Shown: positions 36,715 to 49,824, counted from the stretch's first letter. The stretch is DNA of 64,000 nucleotides from Ceratothoa steindachneri (GCA_963969495.1 OZ018328.1:132218468-132282467); one strand, 5' to 3'. Made by a program: numbers and translations. The notes: generated by a model not told the origin, from the sequence alone.

Positions 36715-37105
36715 GTACTTATTTTTTCTTTTCATGTCTTTTATTTTATTATTTTTTCTTTTCCTGTTACCTTTTTCTTTTCTTTCCATTCCCCCTGTTT
36801 CTTTTTTTCATATCCCTCTTTTCCTTTTCTTCTGTCATTTCATTGCATTTTCCTTTCCCTTTTCTTTTCCTTTACATTTTATTTTCCTATCTCTTTTCTT
36901 TTATTTTCTTATTTTTTTCTTTCCCTTTAATTTCATTTCATTTTCCTTAATTTCTTTAACTTTTTCTTTTCCTTTCCTTTTCCCCTTTTCTTTTTCTTGT
37001 CCAACTTCTTTATTAACTTCTTGTTCTTCTTTTCATCCTCTTTTCTTATTCTCCTCTTATTTTCCTTTTCATTCTTATTATTTCCCTTCTCCTTATTCTG
37101 AAAAG
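36715..37105 (+). repeat. Polypyrimidine (TTTTC)-type tract
   Basis: Nearly 400 bases are T and C on the plus strand with few purines. Long frames rich in Phe, Ser and Leu here are compositional artefacts. Confidence 0.95.
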
Positions 37106-37540
37106 ATCTTGCGAAGAGGGTTGCAAAGAAAGCGGTGTTGAAGTTAGAGGGCGTGAAAATATGCGAAGGGTACAAGCAATCAAAAGGTGATACTACTTGA
37201 GACGCTGGTTACCAGTAGGGCACGCAACTCTCTAAACCTGCTGAACCCACGTGATAAAGCACCCCCGGAGTAACATCGATGAACACCGTAGTTTTGAATG
37301 GTTAACACAATTATCAGAATATCCTTAATTTTCGGGAGACTGATACGATGACACAATGCGATCTTAACAATACTAACGAGGTTCAATTATTAATATATTA
37401 CTTCTGTATAACTTCACAAGAAGGGATATGCTCGGCGGATATGCTTAGGTTGGTTAGGCTAAGTTAAAGTTAGTTATTTCATAGTAGAGAGGTAAATTTA
37501 GGATCGTTTCCCCATAGTTTTAAATACCTTATTTACGTCA

Positions 37541-37745
37541 GAGAATGTTGTTTTTAGTCGCGTGCGAGTCTAGTCGCGAGCGACTCTACATCTCACTATG
37601 TCGGTCGGTCCTCGTTTTGCTTCCCTTTTTTATGTTCTTTTGCATTCTCTTTTGAATAATATAACTGCCAAAGTCTTCCCAAGGTTAGCCAGGGAATTAG
37701 TTTGTTTTGGCCATAACATCATAACTATTCGGCCGATATTCTGCT
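37541..37745 (+). repeat. 128-bp-type repeat, leader and one partial monomer
   Basis: Begins AATGTTGTTTTTAGTCGCG and includes ACTCTACATCTCACTATGTC, then GGTCGGTCC. It continues to GGCCATAACATCATAACTAT, where the AGGCTA array interrupts it at CGGCCGATATTCTGCTAG. It is the reverse orientation of the copy at 9.1-9.48 kb. Confidence 0.8.
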
Positions 37746-38510
37746 AGACAAGACTAGGCTATAATATGATATACACTGCTAGGCATGCCTAAAATAGGCT
37801 ATACTATGCTAAGATATAATGTACAAGGGTAAGATATACTATGCTAATTTAGGCTATAAAACGCTATGCTAGGATAGCATATAGTATGTTAGGCTATACT
37901 TGTCTAGGATGGTTAATGTTAGGCTAAGCTATACTAAGCTATACAGGGCTATACTATGCTATGCTAGTGTAGGCTAAAGTATAATAGGCTAGGGAAAGCT
38001 ATGCTCTGCTATGCTAGGTAATACTATGTTAGGCTACGACAGGTTAGCTATCTAAGGCTATAATAGCTAAGCTATGCAAGGTTATTCTAGTCTAGGGTAT
38101 GGTATACTATACTAGTCTAAGATATACTAGGCTATAATATGATACGCTTAGCTCTATTATGTTATGTGTGGTTATGTTATAGTATGCTAGGCTAGGCTAT
38201 CGTATGCAAGGATATAGTAGCCTATTCTAGCTTGGCTATACTAGACTAGGCTACTCTAGACGACGCTAGGGTAGGTTCTGGCATGCAATGCTAAGCCATA
38301 CTTAGTTAGGCTAGGCTATACTAGGATACGATAGGTTAGGCTATAATACTAGAATAGGATAGGATAGGCTGTACTAGGATACGATAGGCTAGGCTATACT
38401 AAGCTAAGGTAGGATAGAATAGGCTATACTATGCTAGGTTATAATAGGCTTGTTAGATTATACTAAGCTAGGCTAGGCTAGGCCTGGCAGGGCCAGGCTA
38501 TTTTATTTTA
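37746..38510 (+). repeat. AGGCTA-type low-complexity array
   Basis: About 765 bases made of TAGGCTA, CTATACTA and ATGCTA units in irregular order, with essentially no other sequence. It lies exactly inside a 128-bp-type monomer, which resumes at 38,519 with CTAACGAAATTTGAAACC. Confidence 0.9.
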
Positions 38511-38655
38511 GGCAAGGTTCTAACGAAATTTGAAACCATTATGTTGTTTTACATTCTCTTTCGAATGATAGAATCAACAATGGCCCCTCCTCAAGGATAG
38601 TCCGGGAATTATTGAAAGTTTTGAAGGTCGTAAGATCATAAATCAGAATAAATGA
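38511..38655 (+). repeat. 128-bp-type repeat, monomer resumed
   Basis: Contains GTTGTTTTACATTCTCTTTC and GTCCGGGAATTATTGAAAG, as in the other copies. Confidence 0.8.
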
Positions 38656-38985
38656 GAGCTCGCGACTTTTTGGTCAGCAGACCTTGTTTCCTTGCTTCTC
38701 GGTCTGATTCTTTCAAATTCTGGACATATTTCGATCGCATATTTCTCGGTCTGATTCTTTCAAATTCTGGACTTATTTCGATCGCATATTACTTGTTAAG
38801 CACATTTACCTACCATAAAAGTCCAATTTTCCTATGATTGTGGGGGCTACAGTGAATTTTAAGGGGTGGGAAAAATGGTAATTTGCGAGAGAAATATACA
38901 GCAAATTTGAAAGAATCTAACAAAGAGGAATGGGGAAAACATAAAGTATACGCTGTGGGTTAGTTGTGGTTGAAACAGGAAATTT
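38656..38985. other. Unassigned spacer with a short direct duplication
   Basis: CTCGGTCTGATTCTTTCAAA and the following TTCTGGAC occur at 38,698 and again at 38,744, followed by TATTTCGATCGCATATT. This is a direct repeat of about 46 bp. Confidence 0.6.
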
Positions 38986-39130
38986 ACCATTTTTAGTCGT
39001 GGGTGACTCTACATGTCACTATGTTGTCGGTGAGTTGGTCCCCCTTTTTGCTTTTTTTTGTAATGACATTCTAACGATTCTGCCGATTCTAACAAAATTT
39101 TAAACCCGTATGTTGTTTTACATTCCCTTT
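38986..39130 (+). repeat. 128-bp-type repeat, leader and monomer
   Basis: Shows TTTTTAGTCGTGGGTGACTC, then CTATGTTGTCGGT, then TTGTTTTACATTCCCTTTCG before the CACC array begins. Confidence 0.8.
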
Positions 39131-40815
39131 CGAATCATCACCTACACCACAACGAACTACACAACCAGCACCATTTACAACACCTAACTACATACACAAC
39201 CACCGCTTACACCACCACCACCAGCTACAGCACCACCAGCTACTAAAGCAACAGCTACACAAGCACCACCTACACCACCACCACCAATACCGCTACCACT
39301 TATAACACCACCACCTATAACCCCTATTGTAACGATTCGGCCGATTCTAACGAAATTTGAAACCTTAATGTTGTATTACATTCTCTCTCGAATCATCATC
39401 TCCCAACCTACATCAACATCCCTTACACCGCCAACAACAACCACACCTACACCGCCGCCACCTACACCACCAACAACAACACCAGCTACAACATCACGGC
39501 CTCCACTACCACCCATACACCACCACCACTTACATCACCTACACCACCACCTAAAAAACACCATCTACAACACCTACAACACCACCACTTAGACAACCAT
39601 CATTTACATCACCTACACCACCTACACAACGACAGGATACACACTTACCACCTATACCACCACCACTAACACCACCACGTATACCTACACCACCACCACT
39701 TTCACCGACTACACCACACCACTTACACCACCTAGACCAATATCACCACCACCACACCACCACCTACACAACCCCCTCCCACAACACCTACAACACCATC
39801 AGCTACACCACCACCTACATCACTCCAACCTACACCATCAACTACACCACTAGCTACACTAACACCACCATCACCTACACTAACACCTCCATCACGTACA
39901 CCACCACCGCATCCACTACTATTACATACACCACCTCTACATACAACACCAACCCCGCCTCCGCTACCAACACCACAACTACTTACAAACAACGTAAACC
40001 TACACCACTACCACCTAAACCACCACCACCTACACCACTCTCACCTGCATCACTTTCACCACCACAACGTACAACACTACCACCTACACCACGAGCACTA
40101 ACACTATCACCACCTAAAATAACATCACATAAACCTACACTACCACCTACACCAGCAGCACTAACACCTTCACCGCCCACACCACCTAAAACAACACGTA
40201 AACATACACCACTCCCACATACACCACCAACCCCTACACCACCAACCACTACCACCTACACCATCACCACCTACACCACCAGCACCTATACCACCAGCAC
40301 CTACACCACCACCACTACCAACACTTACACCAGCACCAACTACACCACAGCCACTAACACCACCACCACCTACAACAATATCACCTACAACACCACCACC
40401 ATCTATACCACTCCCGCCTGCACCAACTACACCACCTACATCATCAAAATCTGCACCACCTACCTTCCACCGCCACCTTTACCACCACCTCCTAAACCAC
40501 CTACACCAGAACAAACTACACCACCACTTACACCACCTACAACAGAACAAACTACACCGACACCATCTACACAACCTGCACATCCACTACCTACACCACG
40601 ATCTACACAACCTACAATAACACCCCTACCACATACACCACTACCACCACCTACAGATACGTCACCAATACCTACATCACCACCACATCACCACCTACAT
40701 CACCACCCTCACCACCTACCCACCACTACCTATACCACCACCACCTCCACTACCTACATCACAAATACCTACACCACCACCACCTACACTACCGCCACTG
40801 ACACCACCACCACCC
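39131..40815 (+). repeat. CACCTACA/ACC low-complexity array
   Basis: About 1.7 kb of CCACCACCTACACCACC-type sequence, broken once by a monomer of the 128-bp family (39,325-39,398). The minus strand gives Gly/Val-rich frames (86 and 90 codons) and the plus strand Thr/Pro/His-rich ones. Both follow from the trinucleotide bias and are not genes. Confidence 0.95.
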
Positions 40816-41075
40816 AAGGTTATCTCGGCAATTATTTTGTTTCGGCAATAACATAATAACTATTCGCCAGATACTAAACTAATTTGAGACCCTTAGGTTG
40901 TTTTACATTCTCATTCCAATGATATATTTGCCAGAGTCCTCCCACGGTTATCCTGGAAATTATTTGGCAATAACTTCATTATTATTCGGTGTTATATCTT
41001 TTCTTTCGAATAATAGAATTGCCTAGGTCATCCCAAGGTTAGTCCGGGAATTATTGAAAGTTTTGAAGGCACAGG
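40816..41075 (+). repeat. 128-bp-type repeat, two monomers
   Basis: CCCAAGGTTATCTCGGCAAT, then GTTTTACATTCTCATTCCAA, and a second diverged monomer ending GGTTAGTCCGGGAATTATTG. Confidence 0.8.
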
Positions 41076-41548
41076 GGACGCTCTCCATCCAAGCAGAGCA
41101 AGTGTAAGGTCCTAATATTAAGGACGAATCTTTAAAGATAAAATGAGATCTAAAACAATCCATATGAACAATTTTACCTTAGAGGAAACTCTACCAACTA
41201 CAAAATGAAGAGATCTTTTGTTAATCTATGGATAAATTGTACTACTGAAAGTCACAAGACTCCATAATCCATAGGTTAGTTGTTAACCCAGTGACATACC
41301 CGCCTAAGATTTGTTGTAGAATGCCAAAGTGCCTTTAACGTCGATGCCCAAACAACCGATTCTTATTAAAGCTTCTGGCGAATGACGTCAGAATCCTTAT
41401 CTTCATTGCCTCTAAGAGGTTCTGCAATCTGGGCACGGCCTGTTTCTGTCCATAAATGATGTCATATTTCCGTAGAGTTATGCATTCCTAATTCAATCTT
41501 TGTGGGTTTTAAGATCCGATTAATACAATTATAGTATGCGAGATTAGT

Positions 41549-42222
41549 GGCTGGCAGATCCAAGATAAAAATTGGAGGGAAACTAACCTGAATTCCTCGC
41601 TATGAGTAATTTGAGAAAACGTATCGATGGTAAATAATGTTTATCTAACACAACATTGATAATAAATAACAGTATCTTATACAGGAGGGAGCACTAACTC
41701 AGTCAGATTCATTTTTAGTCGCGTGCGTGTCTAGTCGCGAGCTACTCTATTTCTCACTATGTCGGTCGGTCGGTCCCCGTTTTGCTTTTATTTTGTTTTT
41801 GTAATAAAATCATAACTATTTAGTCGATTTTAACAAAATTTGAAATTCTTATGTTGTTTTACATTCTCTTTCGAAGATATAATTGCCAAAATTTTCCCAA
41901 TGTTAGTCTGGGAATTATTGAAGGCTTTGAAGGTCATAAGTTCATAAATCATAATAAGTTTTTGAACGACAACTAAGGTATAATACTGAATTTCTAAATT
42001 ATTTTTGGAGATTTATCTCTATTTTAGACATGTATCATATAAGGTACATTCGATCGTAAGGGTTTAAAAAACGGTTTTATTTTTATTCTATATTATTACA
42101 TAACTTTCTGAATAGCAGCACACAAGTATGGCTTAAAAAAGAAATATAAGCATAAACGGGTCTAAAATTGTGGGAGTGGTGCTTCAGCTCCCTAGCCCCT
42201 CCCCACTCCAGATCCGTGCATG
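41549..42222. mobile_element. Second hAT-like copy, interrupted by the 128-bp repeat
   Basis: TGGCAGATCCAAGATAAAAA at the left matches the left interior of the element at 524-2331, as do CTAACCTGAATTCCTCGCTA and TCTAACACAACATTGA. The right end, CTCCAGATCCGTGCATG, resembles the hAT-type end. A 128-bp-family leader plus monomer sits in the middle (41,702-41,965). Confidence 0.5.
41702..41965 (+). repeat. 128-bp-type repeat nested in the hAT-like copy
   Basis: TTTTTAGTCGCGTGCGTGTC, then CACTATGTCGGTCGGTCGGT, then GTTGTTTTACATTCTCTTTC and GGGAATTATTGAAGGCTTTG. Confidence 0.85.
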
Positions 42223-43809
42223 TTCAGGATCGACAAGCCCATTAGATTCACTAATGACCAGGCTTATTTACTTTCAATTTAACCGTTGTAATGGGCCTCA
42301 AAGTGGTTTATGAGACCATTCATAGGTTCTTATTAGCAACAATTTAGAGTAAAGCAAAACAATTTTTAAGATTAAATAGGAAATAAATCTCAAAAGTTGT
42401 TTTGAATCATGGCTGCCATCTATTTCCTCTTGTTCTGTTGGTAGTGTACAATTAAAGGTGTTTTTTTTCATTCTAAAAGTGCCAACACACTTCACTATTT
42501 CAAAAAACATTTACTTCCTTATCATTTATCTTATTTTAACGTATGTAACTTTAATAATAATATGATTTTTGTGTGTGGCGTTCCTCACGGCCACGGGCCT
42601 TTTACAGGGCGCCTCATTACACCAAATAAAAAAAGGCTCGAGGGGGAGGCGAGTCTTCGAGGCATAAAAACATAAAAACATAAGAAAAGAAGGAGACTGC
42701 AAAAGACCATTCATGGACTACACTTGGCAGCTCCTGCATGTTTGAATGTGCCTCTAAACTAGATTGAGACTACCTGAACTTTATTTCGTTTAGACATTTT
42801 CATTTTTCATTTTTACGCTACTTTTTTAAAGCTTTTTATAATCTATTTGCTTGGCCAGCAGATAAATCTCGTAGGCTAGTCGTGAGCCAGCTTTCGTCCA
42901 TTCATTCAGCTCCACCTCTCCCTCTTAGCTCCAGTTGGAGTTGTGGGTTTAAACATGTCTCCCGTTTTTCTACCCTTTTCTCTTTCTACCCCTTTCTCCA
43001 TATTTTAACTATTTATCCTTTAACGCAGCAGTAATGGGGTGCAGGGTGACATATGGAAGCTTGTGTGCTCCCACCCCACTCTGCTTCAACACCTCCAACT
43101 GGCCTCGTTGCTATTACTATTTAAATTCGAGAACAAAAGCCCCTTTACACCCAAAAATATGGATTTGTGCCTGTTAAGAAAGTTTCACTTCCTTAACTTC
43201 ACCAATTTATTTACGAAACTGTCAAAAACCTTTTAGATGCCCTCATTGGATTGCGTTACATTTTTTTTAATAAATAAGATTTTTCAATATTGGATAGATA
43301 AAGAATGCAACACTTGATCTCTTTTGAGATATGTAAGAGCGTAAATGCAAGTGTAAACCACTCGAAAATGAAGGTGGAAAATGAGGTTCCGAGCGCTTTA
43401 ATTTATTACAACACTTTCCAGGGAAGAAAAGGAGAAAAATGAGAAGATGACCACTAAAAACGGGTGGGGTTTCAAAAGACAAAAGACGATTGCTGACCTC
43501 TTATAGACTTTATAAATAGATTACTAGGGTTGACGCGTTATAAAATAAAAGACTATTGTTAAAATTAATCATTCAAATTATAAAAGGTAATACCACTACA
43601 TACATATATTTACATATAAAAATATACATACATACATATACCATACATATATTTTACTCTCTTAAAAGAAGGAGAGTTAAAAAGATAAATGATTCAGTGA
43701 ACATTTACAACCTTTTATTGGAACCTAAGATATGAAAATCCTTTTAAACCTTGAATTTTGACATTTAAATTGCAAAGACCATTTTGCTCCAATTTTATCA
43801 ATAGCCTCT
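42223..43809. other. No recognised gene
   Basis: Short frames only. A TACATACATATA-type run lies at 43,598-43,650. Confidence 0.4.
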
Positions 43810-43930
43810 TGTTTCATAACATGTCAGCGATTCTCTTTTGTTTTATAACACGTCAGCGATTACCTTTTTATAAACACGTCAGTGATTGCCATTTGTTTTA
43901 AAACACGTCAGCGATTGCCTTTTGTTTTTC
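43810..43930 (+). repeat. Four-copy tandem repeat of ~29 bp
   Basis: ACACGTCAGCGATTGCCTTT, then TGTTTTAAA, starts at 43,819, 43,848, 43,874 and 43,903, giving spacings of 29, 26 and 29. Confidence 0.85.
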
Positions 43931-45261
43931 AGATCACCTTTTTCTTATTGTTCACCTTATTCTTCCCTCGTTTGTCCCATGGAAATGTAGTAATCAGATT
44001 TAGCGCTCGGAACTTGATTTTACCGCAGTTTAACTTCCATATATAAGATTTTTAAAGCGGATTTATGCGCACCGACAATTACCAATGACTTAGATAATGA
44101 TTGTCAAATAGATTGGATGATTGGTCACTCCACCCACCCGATTTTCTAGAATAGATGAGTTGGTTCGATAAGTGGACAAACAAAACGATGGGGGCAATTG
44201 GGAGTAAGTTAAATGGAAGAACTATAAATGAAGTAGATTCAGGTCGGATGAGATCTCTATTGTCTGAGCCTACTTTATTGACTCTTATCGAAGTCCTTAT
44301 GGTTTCAGCTGAATGGTTAGACTGAGTTAAAATGGTCAAATGAATATCCTGAAAGCTGGAGGATCAGTCATTGGAAGGTTATTCATATGAATACACAAAT
44401 AACCTATCAGCCAACTGGTTTACTACTCAATCAAACCAATCAAAAAAAGTTGGATTGAGATCCGATAAATTTAATAGGATGTTTATTGGCAAAAAAATTT
44501 TCAGCAGATCTTTAAAAAAATCATCTTATGAGACGATGATGTACATAACTGCTCGAAAAGATAATCTACTTTAGTAGGAGAGCAACATGTTTTTGCTGGG
44601 AAGTAAGAGTTATTTATACCACAGCCGCCTGTTATTGCAGGATTGCTCTCGTGAATATTATTAGTCTAATTTGGCCGAGAAGAGCTTAGTAAAATGCTGC
44701 GTTAAGGTCTGTCACGCCTTAAATAAATATTTTTCTGTGTGTATGTTCACATATGCGCGTAGTTGTTTTCATTCGTATTTGAAAACGGCAAAAACCAATG
44801 GAAACATCTCTGCGCAAACATTTTTAAATAGAATCTAATAAAAAAAAAGTGATCTTTCCCTGAAACTCAATAGAGAAATGGCCGATCACAGGTCAACGGG
44901 CCTATGTAAGGACGGTTCATCGTGGGTGGATTAAACTGTTTAAAGAGAGATACTGGTGACTTTTATTTGATAGGATCAAATTTCACTGTACTCCTGCTCT
45001 AGAACCTAGTTTTGGTGTTTGTATCCAGAGAAGAAAATTTTCAGGCAAACTGTAGTCTTATTTCCTAAAAGTTTAGCTCTTCGTAACTGACGATATTTTT
45101 ACCATTTATTTATTAGAAAAATAATATTTTATTTTTATACACACATACACTCAATGTTTGATACAAGTGAAGGCAGTGAAACAAACATATATAAAATGAA
45201 CGGGGTTTCTTTTCGACTAAAACCTTTCCAGTTAGGTGAGTTTTGGGAGGAAAGGGTTTCA
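43931..45261. other. No recognised gene
   Basis: Frames of 86 codons (minus) and 67 codons (plus) near 44.1-44.6 kb have no motif I can name. Confidence 0.4.
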
Positions 45262-45735
45262 AAATTGACTCACGTCTAAAGCATCAAATCCTACATGACT
45301 CGTTACAAGACTTCTAAGGAGCGCATAAATGTACAGACACTTATCTGAATTCACTCTTGCCTGCAGCAGAAAACGATGGAAGCTTCGTTACAGGATATCG
45401 AAGATGTGCGTGGGTAGACAGCCACATTTCAGAATTACTCGCTTGAATCATCAAAACATAGAAGATTGGTTGCAAGGCGACGAAGCTGCGCCTGAGTGAA
45501 CAGCTGCTTTTCTGAATTCAATCATGCCTAAGTCATCATATGATAGAAGCTTCGTTACAAGGCATTGAAGCTGCACATTAGTGGACAGTCACTCTTTTAA
45601 ATTCAATCTTACCTGAAACATCAAATCCTAAAACCCAGGTTTTTTAATTCGATCTTGCTTAAAGTATTAAATCCTAGAAGCCAGGTTACAAGACATCTAA
45701 ACTGAATGAGTGGACAGTCACTTTTATGAATTGAT
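45262..45735 (+). repeat. Diverged tandem repeat, ~84-bp unit, about 5.5 copies
   Basis: Each unit runs TTCAATCTTGCCTGAAGCAT, then CAAATCCTAGAAGCTTCGTT, then ACAAGGCATCGAAGCTG, then GAGTGGACAGTCACTTTTCT. Starts fall near 45,266, 45,350, 45,434, 45,520 and 45,601. A truncated unit follows. Confidence 0.75.
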
Positions 45736-45769
45736 GGCGCATGGTCAAGATGTCTTTTGCACTCAACTA

Positions 45770-47790
45770 AAAATGTGCATCATTTGTACCCAAACATAGC
45801 TCTTTAGGCCCATACACCCCTAACTTCACTCAGGAAATTTCCAATTGCATCAAAACTCAAAACACCCTAAAACAAAACAGGGCCCCTTCACAACAACAAA
45901 TACAAGATATACAACTCTTCAACACCAACTTTACATTGCAAAACAACGAACATAAAACTAGCATGAATACATAAGCACAATCGACCACAAAAAAAACACG
46001 GCTCAACTCTGGAGAACCATAAAGAAAATCCATACCACACGCAACTCTCTCCCACACATACGAAACATTGATCAACAGGAACAACAAAATAGTGACCCTA
46101 AAAAACAATGCAATATCATCATGAAACACTACATATTCCAACACCAGTTTCTTACTCATTCACAGACAAAACAGACAAAGCCTAAGAAACTAAAAAACAC
46201 CGGCATGAAGAAAGACTAAGCACCCTCATTCACCACTTAAAACGCCCAACTAGCACTCAAATCACTTAAAAACTACAAGGCAACAGACCCGACAACATAT
46301 CAAACATCCACCTCAAGCACCTAGGAAACACAGCAATCTCAACCATTACAGACATCTTTAACCAACCTTAACTCAATAACATAATCTCATAAATTTCGGA
46401 AACAGCACAGCACATACATATCATCCCAATTATCAAACAAGGTAAGTCCCAAAGCAACCAAACTTCTACCGGCCCATCTCATTCCTATGCACCCTATCTA
46501 AAACCTTAAAAGGACTCGTACACCAAAGAATTAGCCCAAGGATACCACTGTCTCATTATCACAACATGGCTTCAGGAAAGATCAGTCCACAACAGAGTTC
46601 CACAAAGAACCATTCTCTCTCTCTTTCTCTCTCTCGCTCCTACTATTCAACCTCTTCAGTCAAGACATACCATAACCTCAATCACTAATCGTTGGCATGA
46701 ACACCTACTCAGACATTTCTATCACCACACAAAATCACCAGCGCTATCGGAAGACTTCAACAACACATTGACACACTTAGACAATGGCTCGCACAAAAAA
46801 GGATGACGACATTCGCAGCCAAATCATCCACAACACTATTCACTCCCAGCAACCACGAAACAAACAAAAAATGCACAATTAAAGTAAATGGAGAAGAACT
46901 CATCCGAACAAAACCCCCACCTTCCTAAGCATCGCGCTTGGCACTCTCATGACTTTTAAACCATACACAACCATGATAATTACAAAAACCACAAAGAAAA
47001 GTTACGCCTTCAAAACACTAGACAACACTACCTTTGGGGAGCAAAAGGAATCCCTCACCATACTATTCAAACAATTCATACAAACTACCCTAAACTCTGC
47101 TGTACCGGATTGGCACCACCCAATCCAAACAGCTTAAAATTACACAAAACATCGCATTCAGACTCATCACAGGATGCATAAAACCATACCAATTCTACAC
47201 ATCCACGCTGAAACCAACCTATTGCCCGCTAAAGTACATCTAGACATGATCGGAACCCAACACTTCAGCAGAGCACAAATCCCTCCCCACTTCAACCACC
47301 ACCTTACAACAAACCCACCACAACCCAGACAAAAAAAAAGAAATCCCTAGAACCCTACTTCCATGCTAAGATCCATAACCTTCCCCCATCCCCCAAACCA
47401 CACCTTAATAAAACATATCCACATAGTCCACACTAGCGAAAACCTACTCACTGCCGCGCATAACCATATCCTAAACGAGCAACCCCCACAAATCCACTCC
47501 TCAGAAAAATCCCTCAAATAAAAACACAAGTGTACTCCTATCCCAACTACGAACCGGCCACTCACCCATACTACTACAATGCAAACATAGAACCATGCTC
47601 ACACAAACACCAGCATGCACTAGGTGCAATCGAGCCTCAAAAGACAAAACACCTCCTCGATTGCCTTAACCTCTCACCTGCACGCAAGGCACACTATTAC
47701 ATCAATAAGGGACCTATGAACCCGCCTGGGGGACGATGCGGCGTTGCTGGGGGTCGCTCAACTCACTGAAGGGAAGTAGGGAGGCAAACA
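45770..47790 (+). pseudogene. Jockey-like LINE ORF2 relic (linker, reverse transcriptase, C-terminus)
   Basis: Plus-strand blocks appear in order. ALKSLKNYKATDPDNISNIH, then LKHLGNTAISTITDIFN (about 46,250-46,370), is the start of the reverse transcriptase. A frameshifted NFYRPISFLCTLSKTLKGLV follows at about 46,462-46,520. At the C-terminus are LAIAFRLITGC-type sequence near 47,150 and HAETNLLPAKVHLDMIGTQH (about 47,200-47,260). Last comes a tail YSYPNYEPATHPYYYNANIE / LRTGHSPILLQCKHR with a cysteine pair (47,530-47,700). The catalytic ADD box is lost among frameshifts. Composition is C-rich and G-poor throughout. A (CT) microsatellite (46,614-46,640) interrupts it. This is the fullest copy of the family also seen at 2.6 and 10.5 kb. 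Confidence 0.65.
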
Positions 47791-49498
47791 AGTAGGTTTA
47801 TGTATAGGTTGACAACTTCGTATCTAGGTCCCCTCATCAGACACCAACTTTGTTCTCGAGTGATTTACTCTTTGTATGAATTTGTGCCTGGATGCACTTA
47901 AGGGATCTCATGATCCCAGGATTTAGTGTTGAAGAGGGTTGTCACAGCCTTTTTACACTTCTTCCCCTACTGTTTTCATTATTGTCCTTACTTGCGTTCT
48001 TTTCGCCCTTGGATAGATACGACTACCGCTTTTAGAGGACATTAAGCTCATTCTAACTGAACTGTCACAAGTGAGCGGTATAATGAACGATAACCCGCCA
48101 ACGGAAATGAGGTGAGGGTTAAATATAACAGCAAATACGACACTGACTTCAGAAATTTGTAGAATTAGAGGTACAAAGAAGTTCACACAAATGATGGACT
48201 TCTTGAGAAGGGAAGGAAGTTTACTGCTCAGTGAGGTTCATTAAGGTGATGAGGTTCATAAATAAATGCTTTAATTAATGGCCTAGTAGTAGCGAAAGAT
48301 ACACGATAACAAAGATTGCTTCCAAAAATTGTCCCTAAATCTTGAGATGTTGGATAGTATACAAAATCTTGTCCGGAGGATAGACGTAGATATTTTTGTA
48401 ATTATGAGGTCTCCATGGCAATTAAAATTTGGTTGATTTATATAACGTTATAAGATGGCTAGGCACTGCCCATTTGCAGCTTGTACCAGTGAAAATTAAT
48501 TGCTTGTTTTTCTTGAATCAATTTCATTTATCGGACAAAGGTTTGACACATATGATGCATGTTTATGACGTGTTTGGATGTTATAAAGTGTCATGCGACA
48601 CATGAAAATGGTTGCAATCTATAAATTTGAAAAGTACAGATATAAGGCTTGATCTATGATAGGGAACACCAAACTGTACGATTAGATTATTTCGAAGCTA
48701 AGCAAAGCTAATTCCTTGATGAAGCATAAGTGGCGTCTCATTGCACAAGGAAAAACGATCTTGGTTTCCTCAATAAATGATGGATGACAACAAAATGTAT
48801 TGCATCCATAGAGAGAAATATCCTCTTGTTGATGTGAGAAATTCGATCATTAATTAATGTATAAACTTGTAACAAAATTAGAATCCTAGGAGAAAAAGGG
48901 GGGAACGGCAAACCAAGACTCTCATGAGCATCCTAAGCAATGTGAGTCAAGAAATAGCAAGTCCATCCATCAAGTGATTAATGTTCATTCTAGCGTCGTT
49001 TCGCTTCAGTTTTCGCTTAGGTGGTCAAGAATTAACAATCCATTTCCCCTTCTAAGACCCATTTAAAAGTTGCTCACATTAAACCCAATTCGATAAATGT
49101 GGCCGCATCTTTTATTTGAGTGTTTACTCACAGGGAATAGAAACACACAAAAAAACACTAGATATTTCCCCCTCTTCTGTGACATAACCTTCACAAAGCA
49201 ATAGCAAGATTTGGTCTCCATTTGGGAGGGAAATGAAACGCACCAAAGCGAACCTAATAACGCGTTCGTCGCGAGGTCAAGATGATGCTTGGAATAAAAA
49301 TAACAACCAAATGGGCTCTTGGCGGTCCTTGGTTTATCCGGCGGATAAAGTAGCACTCGCGAGGGGCCACTTCGAGATCATTCGTTCGCCTCGGATCATC
49401 CCCCTTCATCCATCTCCCGACTCCCTTTAGATGCAATAGATGCAACCAAAAGACAACAATTTATAAAGACGTTCACTGTCACAGATAAGTCCAAATGC

Positions 49499-49501
<3 letters not shown>
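47791..49501. other. No recognised gene
   Basis: AT-rich with only short frames (97 codons at most, minus, 49,063-49,356). Nothing I can assign. Confidence 0.4.

Positions 49502-49567
<66 letters not shown>
49502..49567. repeat. (TA)n microsatellite
   Basis: Pure TA tract, 120 bp outside the next one. Confidence 0.95.
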
Positions 49568-49570
<3 letters not shown>

Positions 49571-49684
49571 GAAAATTATTGCAGTAACGCAATTAATTAT
49601 GCGGTTAAAAGGCTATTTTTTGGCAAACCAGTCTTCCTCAAAGCCTTCGGAAGGAGCTCTTCTCACATACACTAAAAGGTAGCA

Positions 49685-49688
<4 letters not shown>

Positions 49689-49736
<48 letters not shown>
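49689..49736. repeat. (TA)n microsatellite at PLE left end
   Basis: Pure TA tract about 35 bases beyond the hammerhead-like motif at 49,772-49,824. Confidence 0.95.
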
Positions 49737-49739
<3 letters not shown>

Positions 49740-49771
49740 GGAATATGAAGACATGCGATGGTTACGACCAT

Positions 49772-49824
49772 TTAATTTTCCGGACGCTTCGATCATTAAC
49801 GATGACCATCATCAGCGAATTCTA
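49772..49824 (-). ncRNA. Hammerhead ribozyme-like motif at PLE left end
   Basis: The minus strand reads AATTCG, CTGATGA (49,809-49,815), helix II with GGTCAT pairing to ATGATC, GAAGC where GAAAC is canonical, then GTC and CGGAAAATT. Helix I AATTCG against CGGAAAATT is present with a bulge. Helix III is reduced to one C-G step. One core base differs from the active consensus. Confidence 0.6.

Noticed and set aside
36642..37175. Long Phe/Ser/Leu-rich and Lys/Glu-rich open frames
   Set aside because: Artefact of a 390-bp polypyrimidine tract.
33120..37460. GGTTAGG-like runs as telomeric repeats
   Set aside because: Only a few imperfect units at each site; too short and diverged to call telomeric sequence, used only as weak support for an arthropod origin.
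39368..40255. Thr/Pro/His-rich plus frames and Gly/Val-rich minus frames
   Set aside because: They follow entirely from the CACCTACA/ACC low-complexity array; frames are open because of trinucleotide bias.
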